Assembly: GCF_007655135.1 (NCBI RefSeq)
Contig: NC_045130.1
Location: 33,166,605-33,230,604, forward strand
Length of the DNA: 64,000 bases
From: Punica granatum
Taxonomy: Eukaryota; Streptophyta; Magnoliopsida; Myrtales; Lythraceae
Direction: 5' to 3'
Shown here: in pieces, positions 1-12,500 of the stretch
Numbering within the stretch: the first letter of the stretch is position 1
How the letters are laid out: each line of letters starts with the position of its first letter
The notes under the pieces: model-generated
Databases searched by the model: none
What the model saw: the letters and a program-made list of their open reading frames with translations, nothing else
Told to the model about the DNA's origin: nothing
Position numbers and translations under genes: made by a program

Positions 1-615
1 TTTCGGCTACCTTGTGGTCAAGACCCGCCAACACGCGGACCTTCTGGGGACTGTAGTCCTATCATTCCACAATCAATTTTAGGGTCGTGACTTCATCTTT
101 CAGCTGCCTCCAGCGGAGACCCCCCTACAAGGAGGCGTCATCTGAGTCGAGGCTTCTTAGCCGAAGCTCATTCATTTCGGCTATAATCAGCTGAGACACA
201 TCTTCACAAGCCTTCCCTAACCCGTAACCATCATCACTTAGACCGGTTCCCAAGCCGTCTCGATACTGCATAGATCGACTTCCAAGCCGTCTCATACAAA
301 TATTGGGTCAAACATCACGTGCGTGTCTGGGAGAACTTAAATGGCTTAACCCTCGAAGCCATGACAGCGTTTGCAACACCTCTATAACCTTCCAACTGAA
401 TTCATCATACCTCTGCAATTGAAAACCTAGTCACTGACTAATTCTACGAACCCCAAGGATCGTGGTGCAACACTTTAGCCCCGGTGAGGACGGCTAGTCC
501 CTCACTCATATCTTGGGACTGCGTCCTGACACGCCTGGCAATCTAAACGTCATGTGACAGCCAGAGAGTGGATCGTGTATTCCAAGCAAAACAATTCCAT
601 TTCATTTTGAAAATG
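1..615. other. Unassigned non-coding DNA
   Basis: This stretch is less AT-rich than the DNA that follows it. No reading frame of useful length or recognised domain is visible on either strand. The phrase aagccgtctc occurs twice near 252-294, which hints at repeat-derived sequence. It could be part of a transposon that continues beyond the left edge of the window, but I cannot assign it. Confidence 0.3.
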
Positions 616-617
616 AT

Positions 618-905
618 AAGTTACCCTACAAAACCCAAATTTTCACTTTTATCTCAGATTTAGACTCACTTTTAATTTGTCCCATAAAAATAACCAAATT
701 TTCGATTTAGTCTCCGATATATTATTGCTCATTGCAAGTTGTCCATCGTGTTTTGCTTTCGTAGAGACTGATAGAGCTGTACGCATGTTTAACCACATCA
801 ACTACCCGTAAGCAAACAGATGGAAAATATCGACAAATTAAAAGTGGGACTAAATTTGATACAGAATTGAAATTCGGATTTTTTTTTTTGGTGTAATTGA
901 CCCTT
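618..905. mobile_element. Inverted-repeat (MITE-like) element, about 0.29 kb
   Basis: The left end (about 618-690) and the reverse complement of the right end (about 835-905) are imperfect copies of each other over roughly 70 bp. They share the core cacttttaatttgtc (left copy 669-683). The interior has no coding frame. The size, AT-richness and long imperfect terminal inverted repeats fit a non-autonomous DNA transposon. No clear target-site duplication was found, so the ends are approximate and the superfamily is not assigned. Confidence 0.5.
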
Positions 906-1369
906 TAAAACACGGTCCTTTGAAAGATATATACCAAGTTGAGGAAGGTAAGAAAAAATGTCACAGATGAAATAGATAGGCCTGTTCTATACGGGATCTT
1001 ATACCGTGTCCATTTCATTCGTCATACGTGTTGGAGATCGTGGTTACCTAAGATAAGGCGTCAGATTTAAATGCGTAATGGGCCTTATGATATCCAAACT
1101 TGATGATAGAAAAGCAAATAAATAAAATTGACAGTAGGAATTTGTCTTCGTTTGGTTAGGGAATGTTCGACTTCGAAACATGTCCGTGACTATATGATGG
1201 ACTCGAGTTTCAATATAGTTGATGATGGATGATAGATGACTTGGTTACGAACTCTACAAAAGATGTAATTTCCTAATCTTAATATTTTTGGACATTGAAA
1301 GGTTCCTAGAGATTGCTCCCGGAACCAGAGAAAGCTACTTAAATTGTGACAATTCATTATACCTCTTAT

Positions 1370-1960
1370 TGAACATAAGGTGGGGATAGGTGAAAATATT
1401 AGTTTCTGGCATGACGAACGGCTCCCGGTGGGATGCTTCTATAATAGAGCATGATATATATAGTCAGCAAAGTTCTAAAGGATAATGTATGGCAATGGCA
1501 TCAAAGCAGTGAACCGGATCAACCAGAGGAAGTAAAATGCTAAGTTGAAGGACATACTCTACGTACCAAAGACTGGTGATCTGGACACTTCACAAGTTAG
1601 GTTCATTTTCCATGTCAAGCTCTTGACAGTATTGCATAAGTAAGAAGCCAAAAACTGCGTGGAACAAGGCGATCCGATTCATGGAGCACATCCCAAATGT
1701 ATCCTTTATATGACGGTTGACACTATTAAATAGATTAAGCACTAAGGGAAAGAGTATCAAATTAGGGCATATGTGTCTCAAATCCTAATTGTGAGTTTTG
1801 TAGGGAAGAGCAGCAAGAACGAGACCATTAAACATATTATGCACTAAGAAAAGAGTATCAAATCGGGGCATAATTGTGTTAAAAATTGATTGTGAGTTTT
1901 GTAGCATGTCGGGAAGAGCAGGAAACGCGAGACTATTTGTTCGTTACCTGCAGGATCAAT
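1370..1960 (+). pseudogene. LINE relic: end of the RT region and zf-RVT zinc-knuckle domain
   Basis: The plus strand near 1378-1434 reads VGIGENISFWHDERLPVG. This is the short motif that lies between reverse transcriptase and the zinc-binding (zf-RVT) domain of plant L1-type retrotransposons (usual form: IGxGxxIxFWxDxWLP). Near 1845-1935 a second piece reads KRVSNRGIIV followed by CEFC, matching the start of zf-RVT (KRRGxxVxxxCxxC). A degenerate copy of this piece precedes it at about 1735-1830, roughly 105 bp upstream. Stop codons and frame changes interrupt the region, so it is a dead fragment. The 5' and 3' ends are not resolved. Confidence 0.6.
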
Positions 1961-2089
1961 AAAGGATCATCTTAAACAGAGTTGGCCTGGGTCATTAGCA
2001 TTTCGATAGCAATATGAATTCCTTTAGCTTTCCTCCATGAAGAGCAGATCCTTTGACACAACCTATTTGAAGATCTCATGGGCATTATT

Positions 2090-2090
<1 letters not shown>

Positions 2091-2120
<30 letters not shown>
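2091..2120. repeat. (AT)n microsatellite
   Basis: About 30 bp of alternating A and T with one G interruption at 2111. Confidence 0.9.
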
Positions 2121-2121
2121 C

Positions 2122-4262
2122 TGGGTTGAGATGAATAATATGATTTTTCCTGATCAGATTTTAGAATTATGATTTTGATTTTAACTCTACCCACTACACA
2201 ACAAAAACACACGTTTCTCAAGTCAAATTTATAATACCATCTCATTTGTTTTTTTCCACAATCAAAATCAAAATCAAAATCAAAGTTACTTTAACTCTGA
2301 AACCAAACGCCCCGTTAATGTTGTTGGATTGATTTGCCAAATTTTTGAAGCTCTGAGGATGAAAATATTGTCTATTTCAAATGTTGACCTCAAATTAGAA
2401 AATTCAATAATAGTCAAGTCTCTCGACTTTAGACAAATTTTGATGTTTGGAAGCTGTAGCTTAACTTGCTCCCTTGTTGTATGAGAAGTTATTAGGTGAT
2501 CCTACATCGTCACGTGACATGATGAGACATCAATTAAATTATATGAAACTAGTGACTTGATACTAATTATTCAAATAATTACTATAATTATTATTTAATA
2601 AAAAATTATTATTAATTTTTTCTCACCATATCATTTAAGATAGAATTATATAAAAAAATTTCCTCGTTGAATATAGAAAAACCTGAGGTCATTAGATGAG
2701 TGTTTGAAGCCGTGTCCATGCTCCTTTTGCTTTTATTAAGAAAAGTTGCACCATTTATCCAAAGAAAAAAAGGAAGAAAGAATAAGTGTCATCGAATGAC
2801 ATCATGAGTAATTATGACGATTTATAGAAAGATGAAGGGTATAATTTAGCCAATTAACTTGACTCGTAGCAACTTAAATCAATATTCTATGATAAAAGAA
2901 ACAAGCAAAATATATCTAAAATGAATGTACAAGCTCCGTTATTTATTTATTTACATATTTGTTTTCTTACTATTACTTTTAATTGAGTCCATTTTTCCTT
3001 TTGCATCACCTCATATCTAAAGGTATTAAAGATCTGATTAATTTTTAGTTCAAATCGAATCGATTTATTAAAAAATAAAACTTTTAAAATTATCCATTTT
3101 TTATTTATTAATTCAAATTCAAAATATTATATAAAAAAAAATATCGAATCCCCTAAAGAAAATTCGCGTTTGGGATTGAGCCCCGTTCGTGATAAGCACG
3201 GATTAGATAGTACGATATATTTTTTTGTCACATCTAATATTTTTCGTAGCTTTTCATCTGTACATATCAGCTTTTCAGAGTCAATAATCCTCCCCCACAT
3301 TTTCGTCCATTTTCTTTTCCAAGTAATATCCCGCCACGTTATCCCCTTACGTCACCGCTGGCGCTCTATCCAATCTTTCTCCTTTAGCTCTCTTCTAGAA
3401 GCGTTACTTCCCATGTGCCCCCCCTCTCTCTCTCTCTGGGCTGGCCATAAAATAATTACCTTTTTTCACCATGGGATATTTTTCCGAGCCGATTAATTAT
3501 TGGTTGCTTTAATTATTTATATTTGATTTCAATTGACAAGGAAAGAAAAGAGAAACAAAAATGTTTAAATTCTCCTAAATAATATGTTCAACAATTCTCC
3601 TAATTTAAAATCTCATTAACATCTATTAAATAATTTTAAATATTATTTAAGTTATTACAGTTCATACTATTACGAATGTAATTTTAAAATATGAGAATTT
3701 TTAAATTGATTATTAGGAGGATATTGTAAAATTCATAGAGAAATTTTGAGAATATAGTCATGTCAAAATAAATTTATTTCGCTACTAGAATGTGTCTTTT
3801 CATAAATCAAGTTTTCAGTTAGGAGAATTTGATTTGAAATGTGGGAATACGAAATACATTGTAAACAGCTCATGATCAAGATTTAAAGTCACTTCATTTC
3901 AAGATAGACCGAAGAGGCCGCAAAAGAGACTGCTGCCCCTTGAAATGTTGATCTTTTCAGAGAATGTACATACTCCGTGCCAACTTTTATTTTTTTATCA
4001 AATTGTTGATATTTGTCCTCTTACTAAGAAAATTTACCTCGATCCAATCCTGAGATCATCCCCGGTGATTTACCTTATGATTGGAGCTAAAGTATTCGCA
4101 TGGCATGTGAGGAGTCTATGACGACCCTTGACTTAGTACTTGGAACATCAACGCGTTACCAACCGACTTACTCAACATTATTGAAATGAAAATTATATTT
4201 TCTTCTTTGTGGCACTTAGCTTGGGAGCGAGCTGCCAATCTTACAGGCAAGAGGGATTATCG
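2122..4262. other. AT-rich intergenic DNA
   Basis: No gene is supported here. The segment near 2140-2315 has a run of aatcaa repeats and ends in accaaacgcccc, which resembles the terminus of the tttggtt class of plant MITEs seen elsewhere in this window; the other end was not found. The 108-codon open frame at 3170-3496 lacks recognisable motifs and lies in low-complexity sequence, so I do not call it a gene. Confidence 0.5.
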
Positions 4263-4304
4263 TCTTTATAATTTGCACGGTGGCTCGCGAGCAAATTATA
4301 AAGA
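4263..4304. repeat. Perfect short hairpin, 14-bp arms
   Basis: tctttataatttgc (4263-4276) and its exact reverse complement gcaaattataaaga (4291-4304) flank a 14-nt loop. It lies about 650 bp upstream of the VQ gene start. It may be a small inverted-repeat relic or a chance palindrome; function is unknown. Confidence 0.6.
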
Positions 4305-4703
4305 GGAAGGTGATACGGATTTTTAATACGGTAACTGAGAACTCTCCATAAGCATATGTTCTTCAGGTCCGAGAAGACCTCGCGATGCTGTCGCGCGCCT
4401 AGATAGCGTCTAAACCTAGGCGAAACATAAAAATTTTCGAAAATGAGATGCTTTTTATTATTATGCTATTTACTCAAGGTGAAAACTTAAAAAAAAAATC
4501 ACCGCGGGGAAAGAGTGAAGCCGACGTGTGTCACCCCTTAAGGAAACAAGCTCTTTCTTAACCTCCAACATTTGTCCTGCTCCCGGGTGCATGCGCCCCA
4601 TCTCTCATACCTCAGCACTAGGTCCTACTGGTCTACTATGTGGGATAGACAGATGGCGCATACACCCGGTGTACCTTCAATTTCTAGTCCTGCGTCGCCG
4701 CCT

Positions 4704-4710
4704 TATATAA
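4704..4710 (+). promoter_or_regulatory. TATA box of the VQ-motif gene
   Basis: tatataa lies about 245 bp upstream of the chosen start codon, in a pyrimidine-rich setting followed by a C/T-rich stretch typical of plant transcription starts (about 4735-4790). This gives a 5' leader of roughly 220 nt. The position is inferred from sequence only. Confidence 0.65.
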
Positions 4711-4954
4711 ACCGTGCCCACCTCCGCGTCGTTCTTTACTATTTCTGCTCTTTCTCTCTTTCTCCCCCCTCCAACTCTCTCTGTCCATCCACAGAGCCGG
4801 CCGGAGTCTTAACTGTACTGAATTCACAGTCTTCCCCAACGACCGTTGCCGGAGCATCACCGTTCCCGGCGTCTCATCCGTCCGATTACCTACCACTCCA
4901 TCGATTTCCCGGCCCAATTGGCCCATCACTCAACAATCAAGCTAAGAGCTGAGG

Positions 4955-5599
4955 ATGGCATCGTCGGATCACATGGCGAGTGTCGACCCGTGGGCCCAGA
5001 TCCGACCCGCCTTCCTCGACCCGTGGTTCGCCGACCTCTTCTCCCGCGACACCGATTCCTTCACCAAAGCCCTCCTCAAGTCCGACGACCACCCGCTCTC
5101 TCCCTTCCCGTCCGCCCAGCCCGAGGCAGCTCCGACGCGTGCAGCCTCGAGCGTCTCGGCCTCGTCCGACCCCGATTCGGCCTCGAAGCGCCCCCACAAC
5201 CCGATCCCCTCGGCCCCGCGGGGCAGGGTCTCGAAGCGGAAGTCGCGCGCCTCGAAGCGGTCTCAGACGACCTTCATAACAGCTGACGCGGCCAACTTCC
5301 GGCAGATGGTGCAGCAGGTCACGGGCGTCAGGTTCGTCGGCGCCCAGCCGCCGGTGCTGAAGCCGGAGCCCCAGAGACCCACTGGCCGCCAGCTGCCACC
5401 AGGCGCGGACGGCGGCTGCCTGCCGACTCTCGACGCGGTGGCGTGGCTTCAGAACCTGGGAGGAGCAGTCCGGCAGGAGGGGCCGGTGCCTCTCATTGCG
5501 GCTCCTAGTCCGGGGGCGGCCGACGGCGGAGTGGCCGGTGTCCTGAGTTTTGACTCGGCCGGGTGCTTTCCCACTCTGGAGTCGTGGAAAGCCATTTGA
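4955..5599 (+). CDS. VQ motif-containing protein, CAMBP25-like
   Basis: This intronless gene encodes 214 residues. The VQ core is FRQMVQQVTG at residues 115-124, matching the family pattern FxxxVQxxTG. VQ proteins are plant-specific nuclear cofactors that bind WRKY transcription factors and MAP kinases; the CAMBP25 branch also binds calmodulin and affects osmotic-stress responses. The N-terminus (DPWAQIRPAFLDPWF, residues 11-25) and the acidic FSRDTDSFTKALLKS stretch (residues 29-43) resemble that branch. A basic cluster, RVSKRKSRASKR (residues 91-102), is a likely nuclear-localisation signal. The rest is rich in Pro, Ser and Ala and probably disordered. GC content is clearly above the flanking DNA. 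The first ATG (4955) was chosen; another in-frame Met at residue 7 is possible. The subgroup assignment is inference; membership of the VQ family is firm. Confidence 0.92.
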   Translation: MASSDHMASVDPWAQIRPAFLDPWFADLFSRDTDSFTKALLKSDDHPLSPFPSAQPEAAPTRAASSVSASSDPDSASKRPHNPIPSAPRGRVSKRKSRASKRSQTTFITADAANFRQMVQQVTGVRFVGAQPPVLKPEPQRPTGRQLPPGADGGCLPTLDAVAWLQNLGGAVRQEGPVPLIAAPSPGAADGGVAGVLSFDSAGCFPTLESWKAI

Positions 5600-7186
5600 C
5601 GATTATTTTGCAATTTCATTTATTTAGTTTATATTTTTATTTATAAGTATATTTAGCTTATATGGATGTATGTATAAATATATATATATATATGTAATTT
5701 TTTCCTTTGATCTTTTTTTATTTGTATAAATAGTCTTATCATGTGGGAGAATTTGTTAATACGGGGTGTAGCGTAATGTCGGGACTAATGGCTACGATCT
5801 ATGCATGTTAGTCATTCTTGGCATTTTCTTTCACTTGATATTTTTATTTTCTTGTCCTAATATAAAATAGCATTGCACTAAAATCATATATAATAATTGA
5901 GTGTTTCTATACGTAACTCTCCGACTCCTACTCGTAATAAAGTGGTTTTGAGTTTAAATTTCATCGTGTTCTTTTTCGTGCATTTTCTCTCATGCTGTAT
6001 TGGTAAATAATAAAAAAAAAATTACAAGTATTTTTTATTACCGAAAAAGAAAATTACAAGTATTTCCCGAAGATCATCAAAATCTGGATTCTCATGTTAG
6101 AAGGATTATTCTCGTGGATTCGTACATGGATTTTATATTGGCCATCTTTGACTGGGAGTCCAACTAGTTAAGATGCTTGTAAATGGATCCAAACACGATC
6201 AATCATCTAGAAATTGATTTATGTATACATGGGCCGAGCCAGAAATAAAATTTAAGGGGTAAATTAAAAGTTTTGAGACAAAAATCAAATGCTAAAATAA
6301 TTCAGAGGGGCAATGGTGTTTTCTTAGGGGAAAAAGTTGAAAATTTTACAAATTTATATGTAAAATCTCCAATAAATGAAAAAGTCAGGGGCAATTGCCC
6401 CCTGAGCCTTAATGGCTCCGCCCCTATATATATATATATATATATAGAATAGGAAATCTTATAGTGCAATTATTAAAAGTATAATACGTTGTAATTACGT
6501 ATTTTACTAAAAATTTAAGTAATCTTTTTTCAAAATTCGTATAAGTTGCTGATATTTTAAAAATAACTGTTCAAACTTCATATATCTACTGACATTGCAA
6601 ATAATTTATAAGTAATTTCTCACAGTTAATTTTTTAAAACGCATATAACTTACTTAAAACACTAACTTAATATTGAATTATTTTACTATCATCGTAACTA
6701 ATTTATCTTGTATATATAATATCGTCATTTTAAATAATTGCATCTTAAATCTTTCCCTGATATTGAAATTGGACCCAGAAAAAATGAAATGGTCCAATCA
6801 TCGCTGTTTATCATCCTTTCGCTCCAAAGATAACTTTGCACGTGGAATTCACAAGCAACTCAGTTGGCAAATCATCCCATCTGCCCACATAATGTTAAGT
6901 GAAAAATAAAAGAAAAACTTTGATAATTGTCAAATACCTATCTCCACCTAAAAGTTAACTATCGAAAAGAATCTATCACCCATACTTTGCACGATCAACG
7001 ACCAAGAACTTACCAACGAGTCTCTGGTCATGATAACAAGTTGGGTTTTCTACCATTCCCTAAGATTAAGATTATATGCCCGACTTTAAGCCACGATGAC
7101 CCATTTGAACTTTCAGTTTGAATATTTAATATTTTAATTTAAGTATTTAGTAAATACTCTTCATACGAATAGTAAAAATACTAAGC
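5600..7186. other. AT-rich intergenic DNA downstream of the VQ gene
   Basis: The first few hundred bases are probably the VQ 3' untranslated region. The rest has (AT)n tracts at 5683-5695 and 6425-6446 and no convincing coding frame. The phrase ggggcaattgccccctgagcc near 6391 resembles the ends of plant retroelements but is not enough for a call. Confidence 0.5.
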
Positions 7187-7735
7187 TTGCTTTTGGTTTT
7201 CAAGTTGAATCGTGATCCAACTCAACTTGATTTTATGCAATGATTATAAGAATGTGTTTTGATTTAGAGTTGAGTTAAATTGAGTTTTGATTTTAATTAG
7301 TTTGTAATAATTGTATTGTTGAATTATGAAAAAAATATGAAAAAATAATGAATAGCTAAGATAAAATAATAATTAAGTAATGAATGTGTTGTTGAATTAT
7401 GAGAAAAAATGTCAAAAAGTAATGAATAGTTGAGATAAAGTAATGATTAAGTAATAATTGTTTTGTTGAATTGAATATAAGTGAAGTTGAATTGAGTTGA
7501 GTTAAAAATGGTACTTAAGTGTTGACAAATATATTGATGTGTAATGATATATATATATATATGTGAAACTAAATAGTAAATTATTATTAAAAAATTGAAA
7601 TAAAAATTAGGAAAAAATAAGAAATTATAATTAAATGATAAAAAAGATAAAATAATAATGATTATATTGTTGAATTTAGGGAATAATAGAATTGAGTTGG
7701 GTAAAGTTGAATTATTATTCGAAAATAAACGGAAT
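7187..7735. mobile_element. MITE-like inverted-repeat element, about 0.55 kb
   Basis: The left end (gcttttggttttcaagttga, from about 7189) and the reverse complement of the right end (cgtttattttcgaataataa, about 7710-7733) share an imperfect terminal inverted repeat of about 45 bp ending in the core acccaactcaa or accaactcaac. The interior holds two tandem copies of an AT-rich unit of about 75 bp, starting at about 7317 and 7391. No transposase is present. The ends resemble the common plant MITE class whose termini read (g)cgtttggttt. The target-site duplication was not resolved. Confidence 0.5.
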
Positions 7736-8788
7736 ATTTGAACCGAAATATTACACATTTGAACCGTAAATAATAAATGTATCTCGATGACTTAGTGCCA
7801 TGTTAGAATTTCCTAGATTATTTACTTGTATGTTGCATTGTTGCAGAGAACTACGTCTAAATTCAAGGAAGTCCCCGTAAGTGATCAGCCACAGTCTTCC
7901 ACTATCAAACATGTATAATTCGATTTCCGAACGCTCATGGCATTTTCAATGCGTTTAAGGGTTCGATCATTTATGTATAATTCGATTTCTTGTACGGATC
8001 AAAAGGTCTAATTGCCCTATGGGGAAAAAAAAAGACTAAAGCTAATTTCAAATGAATTCTAATAAAAAAATTCTATTTTTATTCTCCTTTTTATGGCCTT
8101 TTCTTTTCTTTTCTTTTCTTTCCAACTTCACATTTGCTGATCCACTGGGCATCTTAATTAAGCTCATACAATGAAAGGTCGCCGAAGTTTGATCAAGTCA
8201 AAAAGTCATAGAAAAGGCTATTGCGATGAGTCAGTCATGCAATGAGGTTAGGTGATATAATAGGCCACAGGCTGACTCAAGTCTTCGTATTCCTTTCAAA
8301 TCCTTTTTATTAATTAAAACCAAGTACAGGTCCCCACTCTCGATATTTTTGAAATTTCTATTTAATTTATGTAAAAACTTTTTTTTTTAAAAATTACTCT
8401 TGATATTTGTTCGTGATTGAAAAATCTGTTTATTTTTCGGGAAAATATTTAATATTTTGACATCGAGAATTTTGTTTAATATTTCAATAAAATAATTAAT
8501 TTTAATTAATCATTATGATCGAATAGTTAAAGAGCCACACAATCACATGCTAAATATATCAAGAAAAGGCTTATGTAACACTTAATTACTTGTAACGCTC
8601 GCCGACTATCATATATTATAATAAATAATGGATGCCAATAAGGGTTAGAAGTTATAATCGATGCCCAAAATGGCAATGATAAATAAGAAGAACATCGTAG
8701 ATCCATCGATTAATATAGTACAGCTCTTTCCTCCCTTTTCATTTGATTCCCTTTCATCCAAATAGGCAGTAACAATTACTATAGACGT

Positions 8789-8894
8789 CATGAGTGTTAC
8801 ATTCCTTCGCATTCTACCGGTATCCATCCCAAGGCTTCCTTCATGAGTGCTACATTTATTTGCGTTCTGCTGGTATCCATCCCAAGGCTTCCTT
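8789..8894. repeat. Tandem duplication, 53-bp unit
   Basis: Two head-to-tail copies begin with catgagtg (8789 and 8842) and share ggtatccatcccaaggcttc near their ends. The copies differ at several positions. Confidence 0.8.
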
Positions 8895-9016
8895 CTCACG
8901 TCCTTGTTTGGTTCAATCACGTGCATCGCAATAATATAACGATGTTCCGTTAATGAAGAAAATCGGTTAAAAAGAAAAGGAGGGATGAAGTTGAGCAATT
9001 GCATTAAATAATTCCT

Positions 9017-9068
9017 TCAATCTCATGTTCGTGAGTCGTGAATCAATCTCATGTTCGTGAGTCGTGAA
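9017..9068. repeat. Perfect 26-bp tandem duplication
   Basis: The unit starting tcaatctcatgttcgtgagt is present twice with no differences (9017-9042 and 9043-9068), so the duplication is recent. Confidence 0.9.
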
Positions 9069-12000
9069 TCCTAAACCATCACATGTTATGATTCAAGCGA
9101 CACCAACTACCGTCACCAAATTCAGAATTTCTCCCAAGATTGAAACACTAATTAAGTCAATTAAAGGATTGATTATTTCCCAAAAAGATTAACTAATTAA
9201 AGGATGACAAGGATCAGTCCAAGATATATATGCGAGGGGAGGATATCGATACATACGACAACGACAAGATCCCTTCTTGCGTGGTTCGCAGGAAGTCTTG
9301 CGAGATGGGTGGCACCAAATTGGCCATGTCCCTCTCAAACATATGAGACACAAAAACCAATTAGGGTTTTTATATATTAATTATTTATTAATATTGATCT
9401 GATCTTTACTTGTTCCTGCAAGAAAACTAAAGGGACCCCCTGTCCCCACTCGTGATTACAACTCAATGAGTCATTTTCTCCAGCATTAAGAAAATACATA
9501 TGTATTTATAATATATATATATATATATATGAATGTATATAAATTTGTTTGCATGCAGATTCTCCTCTACCTTAAGGAAATAAGAAGAACAAATTCAATC
9601 CAACGTGGGTTAATAAGGATTCGATGCTTATTTACTTCGAATAAAGTTTTAGATTTCAATTTTGTAAATAAAAAGAAATTACGATTGGAAGAATTTTATT
9701 TCATGATAGGTCAATTCGGCTTGAACTGCATCGGTCGAGATATATTGGAATTTTGAATATTAACAATGCTATTGCAGGCATTGCTATTGTAGTGCAGCAC
9801 GATATATAAGATCTCCATCTTTACTCAATGAGTTACAGCAGCAGTGCTATTATAGGCATTGAAGTTCCGAATCAAAAACACGTACAAAAGGGATCAGAGA
9901 TGTTCGTGATTCACATGCAAATTGATGTTCGTGATCTTCAATAACAATTCATTTCGTAACAATTTAAGCTATTTCATGCTGAGCATAAAAGACAAACGGC
10001 GATTAAAAGATCATTCTACGGGTGTTTCCGTCGCACCAAAAGAAGATAACGAAAACTGATCTTTATGTAGCTTCCAAACGTGAGATTCACGTATAATTGT
10101 TTTTTATTGGAATAGTTGACTCAATCAACCGGCAAATAAAATTTCGAAAACTCAAATTGATTGATATAAGAGACAAAATTGATGTTGATGCAAGGGATAT
10201 AATAACATAATATCAAAAGAAATATATACATATACATAATTACACATATATATTAATGTTTCCCGCTTCTTTGCGGTGACAAGACGGCACTTGGGCATCT
10301 CCCACAGTCAACAGCTCATCAAGCCAGGGATTATTTTACAATATTATTGGTAATTTTTCCGATTATATTAAAGATATTTTTAGTATATTATTGTTAGTTA
10401 AGATTGATTCCGTACAAACATAGCTTTAATCCTCTTTTACGAGGGGTTAGCTAGACCGCACGGTCCGTTTGGGAGTGCCCTACTACATAATTTTTTTTTC
10501 TTCTCATTATCAAATTTGGCAATTATAGTCGTGGTTTGTTCAAACGGATTGGCCGATGGCTATAAAAATTGTTTTAGATGATAAGTACTTATAAAAATTG
10601 CTTTTGTTGGATTGTATAATTCGTTTGGGAGCAGTTCTATTTCCTCTGAATTCGGCATAGCTATCGATAGGGGGCAAAAAAGAACTAGGCATAGCTGGAT
10701 CTCCCTAAGTGTCATGCCTATTAATATCATTAACAGCAAAGGCATTTTCCTAGGCAGAGAGATTCGGAATATGCCAAATAGGAGGAATGATCATTTCTCT
10801 TTGTTTAGTAATGTCGTGTTACAATAATTACTTTTTGTTTTTGATTTGGCAAATGTAATCGTGATTTACTCTAAGCAGTTGACAGGTAATTTCAAAAACT
10901 ACCTATAACAAGCACCTTAACTGGTGATTGAGCATCAACATCTATTCAACTGTTCTAAATTAGTAATTTACAAATACCGTAGTCATTTCTCTTAAAATAA
11001 GCAGCTGTTTTTGCACAATTTTACTGCTCTACCTTTTCCTTAGCATAGTCATTTCTTAGCATAACAATCATCTACAAAAGCACAGTTTACCAACTGTATC
11101 ATATTTCGTTATGTATAAATATTTTCACCCTTGAGAATTGTATGAACTTTGAGCCTCGAAAACTTGTGCCACTTTTGACAATCAGAGAATTTTTCACATG
11201 CTCTGTCTATTATAATTTCAAATATTCGCGATAGTTAGTCCGATAGAATCCAATGGCCCGGGTGAGGGCATCATTGACTGACTAGTAAAGGGTCAACTGT
11301 AACATCACCCATGACAACAGCTAGAGCCATATTAATTTCTTAATTTAACGTCAATTATAAGTTGGGACTTTCCTCTTCTTCTTTTTTTTGGTGGGACTTG
11401 GGAGCTTTTATAGGGGTGGGCATGGTTCAGTTAAAAAAACATGTCAAACCAAATCAAACTGGTTCGATTCCATTCGAAAGTATAAGCCCTGATTGTAACT
11501 ACTTTATTAGAAAATAAAATTTGAACCAAATATTAATACCATTTTTTCTTATTCACTTAACCAGTATTAGATAGAGAGATGCGAGAAAATTTTTCACAGC
11601 ATTTAGATAAACTCATTAGACACACACGTATGTAGGAGTTACATGATATTAGTGCATGCGATTAATATGCATATGTAACAAAATGAGCATGCCAGAATAC
11701 ACATAAAGTACTGTAATATTTTTTTCTACCAAGTAACCGATTAAATGAATTTTCTAAAAAATATTAAACCTGGAGATTAATGAATGGGTTGGCTCTATTT
11801 GAGGCAACTCTTAGAATTTTTCAGTTTTATTTTTCAATTTCTTTTTTTTTTAGTTATTATGATTAGTCTAGTGGATTTTATTTCATATTATTTAAATTGT
11901 TATCTTTATAAAAATTATTTAATTAAAACTGTTTGGTTCGATGAACCATGGTTAACCAAATTGAATATAATAAAATCATTAACTGAACAGCTTATTTGCC

Positions 12001-12453
12001 AAAAAAGTCGTATTGAATCAGAACTGATTCGAGATGTTCGGTTCTTTCTTATTCGACTTGATTCAGTTCAACAATTTGATTCTTAAACTATTTAGAGGTC
12101 CATAGTTACACTATAAAATGAAATCCTCGGAGTTATTCTCTTGAATACGGGTGCAAGGATCGGAATTTTTAATCAACAAACCAAATTGTACAGAGCCAGG
12201 ACATGGACAAAATTTCCACCAATACGTAGGGTTATTTTTTGAAACAATTTCTTCGAAAATTAAATAATTTGTTCAGTTCAATATTAGGGGAAAAACAAAA
12301 TCTTTGGCAATCCTTTTAAGGGCAAAGGTTGAGGTTGTTGACCATAAGAACCATCTTAATTATGAGAGGAATAGTCAATCGAAAAGGAAGTATCCGTTAA
12401 CTGATGGTTTGTGTCCTGTTCGTAGCTACGTCATGCCTGCATTGCACCCTCGT

Positions 12454-12461
<8 letters not shown>

Positions 12462-12500
<39 letters not shown>
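12462..12500. repeat. (AT)n microsatellite in unit 1
   Basis: About 39 bp of AT alternation with a single G. The equivalent place in unit 2 (15777-15814) carries a different motif. Confidence 0.9.

Larger units (their letters stand above)
7736..11392. other. Gene-free AT-rich DNA with local tandem duplications
   Basis: No gene is supported. Visible structure: two copies of a 53-bp unit at about 8789-8894, a perfect 26-bp tandem duplication at 9017-9068, an (AT)n tract at 9510-9530, and two related AT-rich segments near 10505-10570 and 10838-10905 that share tttggcaa...cgtg. The 119-codon frame on the minus strand at 8645-9004 includes the 53-bp duplication and has no known motif, so it was not called. 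Confidence 0.5.

Noticed and set aside
3170..3496. 108-codon plus-strand open frame
   Set aside because: No domain, CT-rich low-complexity sequence, no leader or TATA box; likely chance.
8645..9004. 119-codon minus-strand open frame
   Set aside because: It contains a 53-bp tandem duplication and no motif; the composition is like the neighbouring non-coding DNA.
10440..10910. Possible MITE starting gtccgtttgggag
   Set aside because: Two similar segments are in direct, not inverted, orientation, and no terminal inverted repeat or target-site duplication could be fixed.
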